Source of the DNA: Aquibacillus koreensis
Lineage (GTDB): Bacteria; Bacillota; Bacilli; Bacillales; Amphibacillaceae
Length of the DNA: 54,098 nt
Assembly: GCF_025154055.1 (NCBI RefSeq)
Contig: NZ_JAOALK010000017.1
Coordinates: 1-54,098 of the forward strand
Direction: 5' to 3'
In this document: in pieces, positions 21,369-29,342 of the stretch
How the letters are laid out: each line of letters starts with the position of its first letter
Position numbering within the stretch: position 1 is the first letter of the stretch
Notes under the pieces: model-generated
Told to the model about the DNA's origin: nothing
Seen by the model: the letters and a program-made list of their open reading frames with translations, nothing else
Databases searched by the model: none
Made by a program: the position numbers and the translations under genes

Positions 21369-22397
21369 ATGGTACCAAAGCCTTTTTATGAAGACTCTAA
21401 CCTTGTTGACTCCTATAACAAGATGCAAACGACATTAAATTTGCACCAGTTTATAACGATGGTTAGCCTGGATAATGATGAAAAAACTGTTATTCAATTA
21501 GCGAAGCAATTCCTATTAGAATCCAATTCTGAATCAGATTGGAGAGTTGGGATGGAATTCTTGTATATGAACGGATTATACAAAGAATTAGAGCTGCTGA
21601 TTGATCGAAATAAACAAGCCATTAATCCTATTAATATAAAGTTTGGGATAATTTATGACTTAATGCTAGCGAGAATAAGAGGGGAAATACCAGTACATCA
21701 ATTGTTTGAGCAAATAGAAAGTATCGAAAGTGACATGCCTGATGTACAATGTCTGAAGCACTTTATGACAATAGCCATTAATTTTAGTTCGCATAGATAT
21801 GACTCATTAGGGTATTATCTGGACAATATAAAATGCTTACTACTTCAAATTGAAAACCCTTTATTGGTTTCATTATTTAAAACGAGATTAAATATCTTGT
21901 TGTTTATATACTACTGGAAACGAAACGAATTAATCTTAGCAAGAAAACATGCGTATAGAGCACTGAACCAAACACTTAATATTGAACGGAAAGCACAATT
22001 ACATATTAATCTTGGCTTAAGTTATATCTATGATGACTATGCATCATCCATTCATCATTTGCAGGAAGCACTTAAAATTGGAGAAGCCTATGACAATAAG
22101 CGAATCCTACGATCTATAAAGGATCGCAATTATCCATTTGTATGTGCGCATTTTGGCGTAACGGAAGAAGTACAAACAAATGATCCAAGTGAAAAAGCCC
22201 ACCTAGAGATTGTAAAGGGGAATCTAGCCGGTGCAAGAGTTATATTAGAAAACCTCGAACCTACACCATTCCGAAAATATTATATGGGACTGGCCACCGG
22301 GGAAAGAAAATACTTCATTAACGCATACAATGATTTCATTGAAAAAAGAAGCGACCATTTCTTTGCGCGTTTACCACTACACCATATAAAGAAATAA
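21369..22397 (+). CDS. AimR-like TPR regulator, HTH apparently missing
   Basis: A 342-residue all-helical protein. The C-terminal two-thirds resemble the phage AimR arbitrium receptors: a run of TPR-like helix pairs and a C-terminal block (EKAHLEIVKGNLAGARVILE ... FFARLPLHHI) close to what I recall of phi3T AimR (QAHCFINFNENSKAKEVLD ... FLIRLPLLEL). AimR normally begins with a DNA-binding HTH of about 60 residues; here only about 45 residues precede the first TPR helices and I see no clear HTH. The ATG at 21369 follows GGAGGAGGG by 6 bases; an ATG at 21321 has no such site. It sits between spoIIQ and spoIIID, is preceded by two Spo0A boxes, and no small peptide gene follows. No phage genes are nearby. 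Family call is from memory. Confidence 0.7.
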   Translation: MVPKPFYEDSNLVDSYNKMQTTLNLHQFITMVSLDNDEKTVIQLAKQFLLESNSESDWRVGMEFLYMNGLYKELELLIDRNKQAINPINIKFGIIYDLMLARIRGEIPVHQLFEQIESIESDMPDVQCLKHFMTIAINFSSHRYDSLGYYLDNIKCLLLQIENPLLVSLFKTRLNILLFIYYWKRNELILARKHAYRALNQTLNIERKAQLHINLGLSYIYDDYASSIHHLQEALKIGEAYDNKRILRSIKDRNYPFVCAHFGVTEEVQTNDPSEKAHLEIVKGNLAGARVILENLEPTPFRKYYMGLATGERKYFINAYNDFIEKRSDHFFARLPLHHIKK

Positions 22398-22440
22398 AAA
22401 CCAACGTTTACATGACTGTTTCATGTTCACGTTGGTTTTT
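22396..22440 (+). terminator. Terminator after AimR-like gene
   Basis: AAAAACCAACGT pairs with ACGTTGGTTTTT; inside, ACATGA pairs with TCATGT. The stem overlaps the TAA stop. The immediate terminator leaves no room for a co-transcribed peptide gene. Confidence 0.9.
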
Positions 22441-22514
22441 GTATGGACAACTTACAGTTAATAACGGAGTATGTATAGACTGCGACGTAACACAAGATAA
22501 TGAGAGCATACAAC

Positions 22515-22935
22515 GCAAGCGGTCATGAGTTCCCTTATTTTCTTGTTTTTAACCAATTTTGAATCTGAGCGGTCATACAGTAAGCTATTTTAACAAAATG
22601 CCATCGAAAACAATGCAATTAGGGCATATAACGGATCTGGTGACCGCGAAAATTTGGTAATCATGAAATTTAGGCAAATAACGGATCTCATGACCTCCAA
22701 GATTATCTTAGAATCTGAGCGGCTATGAGAGACCTTATTTTCCTATTTTAGGCCAATTTAAAATCTAAGCGGCTATACAGTACGTTATTTTAGCAAAATG
22801 CCCACTTAATCATTGAAATCAGGGCAAATAAGGGATCTGGTAGCCGCTAAAATAATATAAACGAAGATTTCGGACAAATAACGGATCTCATAGCCGCCAA
22901 CATCGACCATAGATTAGCGGCTGCTATAGTTACGA
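22515..22935. repeat. Exact 200-bp tandem repeat with nested inverted elements
   Basis: Two copies without indels (22515-22714 and 22715-22914) and the first bases of a third. Each copy holds four versions of one element, two forward and two reverse. Copy 1: GCGGTCATGAG at 22519, GCGGTCATACAG at 22569, TGACCGC at 22641, CTCATGACC at 22687. Copy 2 has the same four at 22719, 22769, 22841 and 22887, but with CT/AG where copy 1 has TC/GA. The outer pair and the inner pair can each base-pair, giving a nested double stem. No coding frame. It follows the AimR-like gene terminator. Confidence 0.92.
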
Positions 22936-23021
22936 CGGATTTTACATCTACTCTCCAATAAAAAAATCCATCCAAAAAGCCCATTCTGCATCCAGAGATC
23001 CCCCTCCTCAAAAACTTTTAA

Positions 23022-23050
23022 TCATAATCCTGTACTTCCTCTAATAAAAT
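23022..23050 (+). promoter_or_regulatory. Candidate sigma-E promoter of spoIIID
   Basis: TCATAAT (ATA at 23024-23026), 16 bases, then AATAAAAT at 23043-23050, which matches the sigma-E -10 CATACAAT in 6 of 8 positions. spoIIID is a sigma-E gene in B. subtilis. The transcript would have a leader of about 170 bases. Confidence 0.5.
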
Positions 23051-23071
23051 GTTACAAACCATAGAAAGAAG

Positions 23072-23226
23072 GTCTGAGGTGAGAGTGTGTGGGGCTACTT
23101 AAATCAGGAGACACTGCAACAGGAACACGCTTCAGCTTACATAATGCATCCAATACAAAAGAAGTTGACTCTCATCATCTTGTCTCATTTCACACCTTGG
23201 ACATACAACTCAGGGAGGCGAGTGAT
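23072..23226 (+). promoter_or_regulatory. spoIIID leader with possible translated upstream frame
   Basis: A GAGGTGAGA site at about 23076 is followed by overlapping GTG codons. The GTG at 23087 opens a 63-codon frame that runs past the spoIIID start in another frame; the GTG at 23089 is in frame with spoIIID and would give an extended protein. In B. subtilis a short leader frame, usd, must be translated for spoIIID translation, so the layout may be homologous. Which frame is used cannot be told from the sequence. Confidence 0.4.
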
Positions 23227-23505
23227 GTGCACGACTACATCAAAGAAAGAACAATCAAGATTGGCAATTATCTCGTAGAAACAAAAAAAACCGTACGAGT
23301 CATTGCGAAAGAGTTTGGCGTTTCCAAAAGTACGGTTCATAAAGATCTTACAGAAAGGTTGCCAAATATTAACCCCGAACTAGCCAATGATGTAAAAACA
23401 ATCCTCGACCATCATAAAGCAATTAGACATCTCCGTGGCGGTGAAGCAACAAAAATGAAGTACAAATTGAATGCAGAAAAACCGCCTATTAAACCAGTAG
23501 GTTAA
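23227..23505 (+). CDS. spoIIID: Stage III sporulation transcription factor
   Basis: Small HTH regulator that adjusts the sigma-E regulon in the mother cell and supports sigma-K production. 92 residues (93 in B. subtilis). The conserved body is HDYIKERTIKIGNYLVETKK, then the helix-turn-helix TVRVIAKEFGVSKSTVHKDL and the basic C-terminal DNA-contact helix AIRHLRGGEATKMKYK. I chose the GTG at 23227, since GGAGG at 23214-23218 is 8 bases upstream and the conserved protein starts there. The tail after residue 85 is divergent, as usual. Confidence 0.96.
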   Translation: MHDYIKERTIKIGNYLVETKKTVRVIAKEFGVSKSTVHKDLTERLPNINPELANDVKTILDHHKAIRHLRGGEATKMKYKLNAEKPPIKPVG

Positions 23506-23673
23506 TGATCAGATCCTCCCAATTGCCGGTTTCCAAAACTAACCATCCGTACAATTAACTTTTTTTTCTATTACTGTAACTAAATATATTAATTTGTGAT
23601 AATATATATACTTAGAAGCATTGTGTTCAAGTACGGATGCGACGCAACTAAAATAGGCAGGGAGGATCAACTC

Positions 23674-24675
23674 ATGTTTTCTAGGGATATTGGAATTGAT
23701 CTCGGTACAGCAAACGTTTTAATACACGTAAAAGGAAAAGGTATTGTTTTAAACGAGCCATCGGTTGTTGCCATGGATCGAACGACAGGTAGAGTACTTG
23801 AAGTCGGAGATGAAGCACGTCGCATGGTTGGCCGAACACCTGGAAATATCGAAGCAATACGACCACTTAAAGATGGAGTAATTGCTGACTTTGATGTAAC
23901 GGAAGCGATGTTAAAATATTTTATTAATAAAATAAATGTACGTGGTTTCTTATCAAAGCCTAGAATGCTTATTTGCTGCCCGACAAACATCACGAAAGTA
24001 GAACAAAAAGCGATTAAAGAAGCAGCAGAGAAATCTGGTGGTAAGAAAGTTTATCTAGAAGAAGAACCGAAAATCGCGGCAATTGGTGCTGGGATGGATA
24101 TATTCCAACCGAGTGGTAACATGGTAGTCGATATCGGTGGTGGAACGACAGACGTAGCGGTTTTATCGATGGGTGATATCGTAACAGCGCAATCGATTAA
24201 GATGGCTGGAGATAAATTCGATGCTGAAATACTTAGTTACGTAAAAAGAAAGTACAAGCTTTTAATTGGAGAGCGTACAGCTGAAGATATAAAAATACAA
24301 GTTGCAACCGTATTCCCGGGTGCAAGAAATGAAGAAATTGATATCCGTGGTCGCGATATGGTAAGTGGTTTGCCACGCACAATTACGATCCGTTCAGGCG
24401 AAGTAGAAGAAGCATTACGTGAATCTGTAGCGCTTATCGTTCAAGCTGCAAAAACAGTTTTAGAACAAACACCTCCTGAATTATCGGCAGATATCATCGA
24501 TCGTGGTGTTATTTTAACAGGTGGCGGTGCGTTATTACACGGCTTAGATCAACTACTAGCAGAAGAATTACACGTACCGGTATTATTAGCAGATGAGCCA
24601 ATGAACTGTGTGGCAAAAGGTACAGGCATTATGTTGGAAAACATTGATAAAATTGAAAAAAGAAAAATCGTATAA
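23674..24675 (+). CDS. mbl: MreB-like cell-shape protein Mbl
   Basis: Actin-like ATPase that forms dynamic membrane filaments and guides lateral wall synthesis. 333 residues, the B. subtilis length. The actin-fold nucleotide motifs are DIGIDLGTANVLIHVKGKG at the N-terminus, MVVDIGGGTTDVAVLSMG in the middle, and GVILTGGGALLHGLDQL near the end. The N-terminal MFSRDIGIDLG, as well as position behind spoIIID, selects Mbl over MreB or MreBH. The ATG at 23674 has AGGGAGGA upstream; 26 open codons before it are not conserved. Confidence 0.95.
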   Translation: MFSRDIGIDLGTANVLIHVKGKGIVLNEPSVVAMDRTTGRVLEVGDEARRMVGRTPGNIEAIRPLKDGVIADFDVTEAMLKYFINKINVRGFLSKPRMLICCPTNITKVEQKAIKEAAEKSGGKKVYLEEEPKIAAIGAGMDIFQPSGNMVVDIGGGTTDVAVLSMGDIVTAQSIKMAGDKFDAEILSYVKRKYKLLIGERTAEDIKIQVATVFPGARNEEIDIRGRDMVSGLPRTITIRSGEVEEALRESVALIVQAAKTVLEQTPPELSADIIDRGVILTGGGALLHGLDQLLAEELHVPVLLADEPMNCVAKGTGIMLENIDKIEKRKIV

Positions 24676-24783
24676 GCCTTTTTATTTTGCCTAATATGCG
24701 AAATTTGTAAAAATAAAACATATTTTGAGAGTTACACTACATAGAGAATGGTTACGATGAAGCTTGGAGAGGGGGAATAAACC

Positions 24784-25608
24784 GTGTTAAGAGGATACTA
24801 TACAGCGACAGCCGGTATGATTGCACAACAACGTAGACAAGAAACACTGTCGAATAATTTGACGAATGCACTAACACCTGGTTATAAACGGGACCAAGCA
24901 ACGCTAAAATCTTTTCCTGAATTGTTAATACAACGGATGGAATCTAACACGATGCCAACTTCTCAGGGTCGTCGAATACCACAAAGTACTACAATCGGTT
25001 CCATTAATACTGGTGTTTACGTACAGGAAACGATTCCTGATTTTACGCAAGGTGCATTGCGTGCAACAGGTACGACAACAGACATGGCGATCGTAAATGG
25101 AACAATGCCAGATGAAACGGGTAACGTACTTTTTACCGTTCAAAATGGGGATGGCGACGTTCGCTATACCAGAAATGGTAATTTCACGGTTGACGGGCAA
25201 GGCTACCTTACTTCAAACGAAGGGTATTACGTGTTAAACCAAGATGGTAATCCAATTTTAACGGACGGGCAAGAATTCAATGTAACGCCGGAAGGAAATG
25301 TTGAACTAGCAGGCCAAGCAATTCCATTAGGACTAGCCTATAGCCCAGACGCTAATCAACTGATCAAAGAAGGTGAAGGGCTTTATCAGTTAGCCGAAGA
25401 CCAAGAGGCTTTAACAGATGTTCGAGATAATGCGGATGTTACGTATTCCATTCAACAAGGCAGTCTAGAAGATTCCAATGTGGACATGAACCAAACGGTA
25501 ACAGAAATGATGCAAGCCTATCGTAATTTCGAAACAAATCAAAAAGTTTTACAAGCTTACGACCGTAGTATGGAAAAAGCAGTGAATGAGATCGGAAGAG
25601 TAACGTAA
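24784..25608 (+). CDS. flhO: Flagellar hook-basal body protein FlhO
   Basis: Distal or proximal rod/hook-family protein of the flagellum, exported by the flagellar type III system, so it has no signal peptide. 274 residues. N-terminal rod motif: GYYTATAGMIAQQRRQETLSNNLTNALTPGYK; C-terminal hook-type motif: QGSLEDSNVDMNQTVTEMMQAYRNFETNQKVLQAYD. It starts at a GTG at 24784 after GGAGAGGGGG. B. subtilis has flhO and flhP in the same place behind mbl. The two genes are 16 bases apart and form an operon. Confidence 0.92.
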   Translation: MLRGYYTATAGMIAQQRRQETLSNNLTNALTPGYKRDQATLKSFPELLIQRMESNTMPTSQGRRIPQSTTIGSINTGVYVQETIPDFTQGALRATGTTTDMAIVNGTMPDETGNVLFTVQNGDGDVRYTRNGNFTVDGQGYLTSNEGYYVLNQDGNPILTDGQEFNVTPEGNVELAGQAIPLGLAYSPDANQLIKEGEGLYQLAEDQEALTDVRDNADVTYSIQQGSLEDSNVDMNQTVTEMMQAYRNFETNQKVLQAYDRSMEKAVNEIGRVT

Positions 25609-25624
25609 GGGGAGGCAAACTTAG

Positions 25625-26452
25625 ATGAGTAGAATGTCTATACAAGCTGCCGTGACGATGGGCCAATTACAAAAAAGGCTAGATGTGATCGGGCATAATG
25701 TAGCGAATACGAACACAGCTGGATACAAAAGCAGGCAAGCTGATTTTTCCTCGCTATTAATTCAACAAATAGATAATCTAAGAGACCCTGCCAATGAAGA
25801 AGGTCGAGTTACACCAGATGGAATCCGGATTGGTTCAGGTGCAAAGCTTGCGCACACGAATATCGATCTTTCTATCGGCGCACTGCAACAGACGGACAGG
25901 CCTTTAGATGTAGCATTAACAGAAAAAAATCATCTATTTCAGGTTAGTGTGACAGAGAATGGGGTAACCGAAACACAATATACACGTTCTGGTAACTTTT
26001 ATTTAAACCCAATGGATGATGGGACTGTCATGTTAACAACCGCCGATGGCCACCCACTTATCGGGGAAGACGGACCGATCAGAATTGTGGAAGGATTTGA
26101 GTCCATATCCTTAGCAGAAGATGGACGCTTGCTGGTGAGAAGAAATGGTGTGGATGAAGCCGAAGGACAACTAGCCTTTGTTGAAGCAATTCGTCCACGT
26201 ATGCTAGAAGCAGTCGGAGATAATAATTTCCGTTTATCTCAGGAGGCACTTGATCAATTTGATGAAAATGAGATCCTTCAAGATCTTGGACCAGGAATTG
26301 GAAACGTTAAAGTTGGATCGTTAGAAAACGCAAATGTTGATCTAACGAAGCAAATGTCTGACCTTGTATTGACGCAACGTGCATACCAATTAAATGCGCG
26401 AACCATTTCTATGAATGATCAAATGAGTGGTTTGATTAACCAACTCCGTTAA
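25625..26452 (+). CDS. flhP: Flagellar hook-basal body protein FlhP
   Basis: Paralogue of FlhO, 275 residues, also a rod/hook-family protein. N-terminal motif MGQLQKRLDVIGHNVANTNTAGYKS and C-terminal motif GSLENANVDLTKQMSDLVLTQRAYQLNARTI are intact. Central domain is the usual beta-rich hook-like part. In the family these two proteins build the distal rod and support hook completion. AAGGGGAGG precedes the ATG. Confidence 0.92.
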   Translation: MSRMSIQAAVTMGQLQKRLDVIGHNVANTNTAGYKSRQADFSSLLIQQIDNLRDPANEEGRVTPDGIRIGSGAKLAHTNIDLSIGALQQTDRPLDVALTEKNHLFQVSVTENGVTETQYTRSGNFYLNPMDDGTVMLTTADGHPLIGEDGPIRIVEGFESISLAEDGRLLVRRNGVDEAEGQLAFVEAIRPRMLEAVGDNNFRLSQEALDQFDENEILQDLGPGIGNVKVGSLENANVDLTKQMSDLVLTQRAYQLNARTISMNDQMSGLINQLR

Positions 26453-26586
26453 AATCTTTCTCTAGACAAATGGCGTATATATTTTTATATTAGAAGTAGA
26501 TGTATATATTCCATGGACTAAAGGAAAATAAATTTTAAGTATTAAGAAAAACGACCGTTTTTCTAAAAGTAAGGAGTCACCAAACT

Positions 26587-26931
26587 ATGGCTAGTTCAGA
26601 AGCAAAAGAAGTGACACAACCGGTAAAAAGAAGTGATCAACGTCAACTTCAAAAAGATGAAATGAAAATAGACCGTAAGATAAAAAAACAAGACCATAAT
26701 GACAGGAAGAGTCAGAAAAGAAAACAGCGTGCGGAAAAGAAACTAAACCGTATGCCTGTTCGTCGTGTTTTTCCAATTTGGTTACGTGTTATCGTTGTGC
26801 TCGTTCTTGCTTTAGTCGGTTTATTTGGTGGAATGATGGTAGGATATGGTGTGATAGGTGATGGAAACCCAATCGAAGCACTTGATTTAGATACATGGCG
26901 CCACATCATAGATATTGTGATCGCCGAATAA
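26587..26931 (+). CDS. EpuA-like small membrane protein
   Basis: A 114-residue protein: about 60 residues of very basic, charged N-terminus, one membrane helix (about 63-85, WLRVIVVLVLALVGLFGGMM) and a short outer tail with GYGVIGDGNPIEAL and TWRHIIDIV. It fits the PF11772/EpuA family, often labelled 'DNA-directed RNA polymerase subunit beta' in databases without clear basis. EpuA was tied to envelope anchoring in streptococci as I recall. It is commonly found just before fabZ in Bacilli, as here. AAGGAG precedes the ATG. Confidence 0.8.
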   Translation: MASSEAKEVTQPVKRSDQRQLQKDEMKIDRKIKKQDHNDRKSQKRKQRAEKKLNRMPVRRVFPIWLRVIVVLVLALVGLFGGMMVGYGVIGDGNPIEALDLDTWRHIIDIVIAE

Positions 26932-26942
26932 TAAATGACTAC

Positions 26943-26976
26943 AAAGTTAATCGTTAATAGCTACGATTAACTTTTT
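26943..26976 (+). terminator. Terminator between the EpuA-like gene and fabZ
   Basis: AAAGTTAATCGT pairs with ACGATTAACTTT, followed by TT. It lies wholly in the 66-base gap, so fabZ is probably expressed by read-through or from a promoter I cannot see. Confidence 0.75.
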
Positions 26977-26997
26977 ACATATGGAGGGAGAAAGTGT

Positions 26998-27417
26998 ATG
27001 TTTGATATTCAACAAATTAAAGAAACAATCCCGCACCGTTATCCATTTTTATTGGTAGATGAAATTACGGAAATGGAAGAAAAGCGTGTTGTTGGTAAGA
27101 AAAATGTGACGATTAACGAGCCATTTTTCCAAGGGCATTTTCCTGATTATCCAGTAATGCCTGGAGTTCTAATTGTGGAAGCTCTTGCACAAGTTGGAGC
27201 CGTATCGATCCTTAATAAGGAAGAAAATAAAGGCAAAATCGGCTTTTTAGCAGGCATTGACAAATGTCGCTTCAAACGTCAGGTAAAACCAGGTGATCAG
27301 CTTCGCTTAGAAGTGGAAATCATTCGTTTAAAAGGGCCAATTGGAAAAGGAAAAGCCACCGCAACTGTTGATGGTGAGCTTGCATGCGAAGCAGAAATAA
27401 TGTTTGCGATTAAATAA
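26998..27417 (+). CDS. fabZ: 3-hydroxyacyl-ACP dehydratase
   Basis: Dehydrates 3-hydroxyacyl-ACP to trans-2-enoyl-ACP in type II fatty acid synthesis. 139 residues with a hot-dog fold. Catalytic pair: His47 in [12 protein letters not shown] and Glu61 in LIVEALAQ. The N-terminal [11 protein letters not shown] is conserved. GGAGGG precedes the ATG. Position behind the flhOP genes matches B. subtilis. Confidence 0.96.
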   Translation: MFDIQQIKETIPHRYPFLLVDEITEMEEKRVVGKKNVTINEPFFQGHFPDYPVMPGVLIVEALAQVGAVSILNKEENKGKIGFLAGIDKCRFKRQVKPGDQLRLEVEIIRLKGPIGKGKATATVDGELACEAEIMFAIK

Positions 27418-27448
27418 ACGCTAGGGGATATTTTCCCTAGCGTTTTTT
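27416..27448 (+). terminator. Terminator after fabZ
   Basis: AAACGCTAGGG, loop GATATTTT, CCCTAGCGTTTTTT. The 21-bp array in reverse orientation starts about 18 bases later. Confidence 0.93.
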
Positions 27449-27465
27449 AGTGGACCGGATGCTCT

Positions 27466-27597
27466 TACTTACTGAAATGTGTGTCGGGTACACTGAATTA
27501 AGTGTCGTACTCACTGAAATGCGTGTCGAGTTCACTGAATAACGTGTCGTTTTCACTGAAATACATGTCGGGTTCACTGAAATACGTATCATCGGTA
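27466..27597 (-). repeat. 21-bp tandem array, locus 3 (six units, reversed)
   Basis: ACTGAA, the complement of TTCAGT, recurs at 27471, 27492, 27513, 27534, 27555 and 27576, exactly 21 bases apart. The reverse complement reads ATTTCAGTGAACCCGACA, so it is the same family as 2155 and 3262 in the opposite orientation. It also has six units. It follows the fabZ terminator. Confidence 0.9.
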
Positions 27598-27847
27598 AAA
27601 TGCGAGTGCACTAATCTCTCCAAAAGCATTGCGGTGCTATATGTATAAAAAAGCGCTTCTTGATGAACGCTATTCTCGACTGTTATTACAAAACAGTTGT
27701 ATATGGGATGGGCAAAACCGGTGAAGGATCCTACTTTATTGGAGTTGTTATAAAAAAAATTTCAGAAACAACAACTTATGCTCGAATTTTTTTCGAGAAA
27801 TGGGAAAGCTAATATAGAAATTTTACTTCATGAAGGAGGAAATAACG
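27598..27847 (+). other. Gap before the lipoprotein gene
   Basis: 250 AT-rich bases without a gene. It includes a small palindrome CTCGAATTTTTTTCGAG at 27781-27797. No confident promoter was found. Confidence 0.3.
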
Positions 27848-28210
27848 ATGGACAAGAAATGGTTATATAAACTTAGTGCACCAGTTTTTGCAGTAACTTT
27901 GCTAACAGCGTGTGCTGGGAACGATGATGAACAAAACCCACCACCAGAAGATGACGATGTAGAAGCACCTGCGGAAGAAATGGGAGACGAAATGGAAGAC
28001 ATGGGTGATGACATCCAAGATACTGGTGAAGATGTTGGCGACGAAATCCAAGAAGAAACGGATGATCTGATGGGTGACGATCAGAATGGCGACAACATGG
28101 GAGATGAAGGCGATACCACTGGTAATGAAGAAAACGGTGGAGATGACGTTACAGACGAACAAACAGATGCAACAAACGAAGATACAATGAACGAGGATGA
28201 AGACAAGTAA
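27848..28210 (+). CDS. Small very acidic lipoprotein
   Basis: A 120-residue predicted lipoprotein of unknown function. Signal peptide MDKKWLYKLSAPVFAVTLLTAC ends in the lipobox LTAC with Cys22 as the lipid-bearing residue. All the rest is low-complexity Asp/Glu with Gly, Met, Asn and Thr (for example EEMGDEMEDMGDDIQDTG), probably unfolded and able to bind cations; acidic surfaces are common in halophilic Bacillaceae. GAAGGAGG precedes the ATG at 27848, and an ATG at 27830 lacks such a site. It is a single gene with a terminator behind it. Confidence 0.85.
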   Translation: MDKKWLYKLSAPVFAVTLLTACAGNDDEQNPPPEDDDVEAPAEEMGDEMEDMGDDIQDTGEDVGDEIQEETDDLMGDDQNGDNMGDEGDTTGNEENGGDDVTDEQTDATNEDTMNEDEDK

Positions 28211-28229
28211 TACATCTCATCTAAACGTG

Positions 28230-28262
28230 GGAGCTCTTGGATAACCAAGAGCTCCTTCCTTT
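28230..28262 (+). terminator. Terminator after lipoprotein gene
   Basis: GGAGCTCTTGG, loop ATAA, CCAAGAGCTCC, then TTCCTTT. Very stable stem but interrupted T tract. Confidence 0.8.
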
Positions 28263-28325
28263 ACATTAAAAAATATTACATAATACTTTTCAAATAGATT
28301 CCATTTATGATATAGTATGATCGTA

Positions 28326-28378
28326 CTGACTGACCGGTCAGAAAAAACGCGGTTCACCTTTGGCTGACTGACTGGTCA
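28326..28378. promoter_or_regulatory. Two TetR-type operators before the efflux operon
   Basis: CTGACTGACCGGTCA at 28326-28340 and CTGACTGACTGGTCA at 28364-28378, 38 bases apart. The first contains the perfect palindrome CTGACCGGTCAG (28330-28341). A TATGAT -10-like word lies just upstream at 28316. The site type and place suggest autoregulation by the TetR protein encoded 69 bases downstream. Confidence 0.75.
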
Positions 28379-28446
28379 TCCAAGAATAATAAAAGTGAAA
28401 CAAATGAACATCCTTATCGTAAATAAAAACAAAGCAAGGTGAGAAA

Positions 28447-29325
28447 ATGCATGAAAAAAAGAAGCGAATAATTGAAGAGAGTATGAAGCTTTTTGCTGAA
28501 AAGGGGTTTCATGCCACGTCCATCCAAGAAATAGCGAAAAAAAGTGAAGTATCAAAGGGGGCATTTTATTTATATTTCGATTCCAAAGAGAATTTGACCG
28601 TATCCATTTTTGAATACTATACAAATCTGGTCTTTGAAAAGATGGAACATATACGAAAACAAGATATCGAACCAAAACAAAAGTTAATGGAACAAATTCA
28701 ATTGTTCTTGGAAATGCTAAGAGATCATAAAGAATACATTATCATGCATTTCAGGGACAATCTACAATTAGGAAAGCAAATGGACGAATTAGTTTTACGA
28801 TTAAATAAAGCGGCTTTTAAATGGATAAGTGGAGCGTTAACAGAAATATATGGTGCAGACTTAGAGCCGTATATCGTAGACGCGTCAATCCAATTTGACG
28901 GCATGTTGCAAGGTTACTTTAAGTGGCTCTTCTTACACGATATTCAGTTTAATGCAAAAGAGCTCGCAACGTTTATTGTAAACAGATATGATGATATGGC
29001 TAAAGCCATGATTGTTAGTGGCGAACCAACGCAAATTAAACTGGAACAGCTCAACTATCAAGCTTTACAAAATGCGAGTCCTGATGAAGTGAAAAGTATA
29101 TTGGATCACTTAAGAGAATCGATTGAACAGTTAGACATAAGTCTGGAAGAAAAACAACAGCTGCGTGAAGCCGCTGACGTCATAGATAGTGAACGAGTGA
29201 AAAAGCAACCGAAAAAGATCATCATGCAAGGCATGCTTGCACATCTGCAGCACGAACCAGCATTACAAGAGCCATGTAAAAAGATAGCAGCTTTACTTGA
29301 TATTACGTTGCTATCACAAGAATAG
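28447..29325 (+). CDS. TetR/AcrR family repressor of the efflux operon
   Basis: A 292-residue transcription regulator. The N-terminal HTH (about residues 5-50) reads RIIEESMKLFAEKGFHATSIQEIAKKSEVSKGAFYLYF, the TetR signature. The C-terminal ligand domain is longer than usual (about 240 residues). It is the first gene of an operon with an adaptor and an RND pump, matching the yerO-yerP (swrC) arrangement of B. subtilis except that an adaptor gene is added. The two palindromic sites upstream suggest self-repression released by a pump substrate. AAGGTGA precedes the ATG. Confidence 0.9.
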   Translation: MHEKKKRIIEESMKLFAEKGFHATSIQEIAKKSEVSKGAFYLYFDSKENLTVSIFEYYTNLVFEKMEHIRKQDIEPKQKLMEQIQLFLEMLRDHKEYIIMHFRDNLQLGKQMDELVLRLNKAAFKWISGALTEIYGADLEPYIVDASIQFDGMLQGYFKWLFLHDIQFNAKELATFIVNRYDDMAKAMIVSGEPTQIKLEQLNYQALQNASPDEVKSILDHLRESIEQLDISLEEKQQLREAADVIDSERVKKQPKKIIMQGMLAHLQHEPALQEPCKKIAALLDITLLSQE

Positions 29326-29342
29326 AGGGGGACAACATCCAA

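Noticed and set aside
22398-22514. aimP-like peptide gene behind the AimR-like gene
   Set aside because: The terminator overlaps the stop codon, and no short frame with a signal-like sequence and ribosome site follows.
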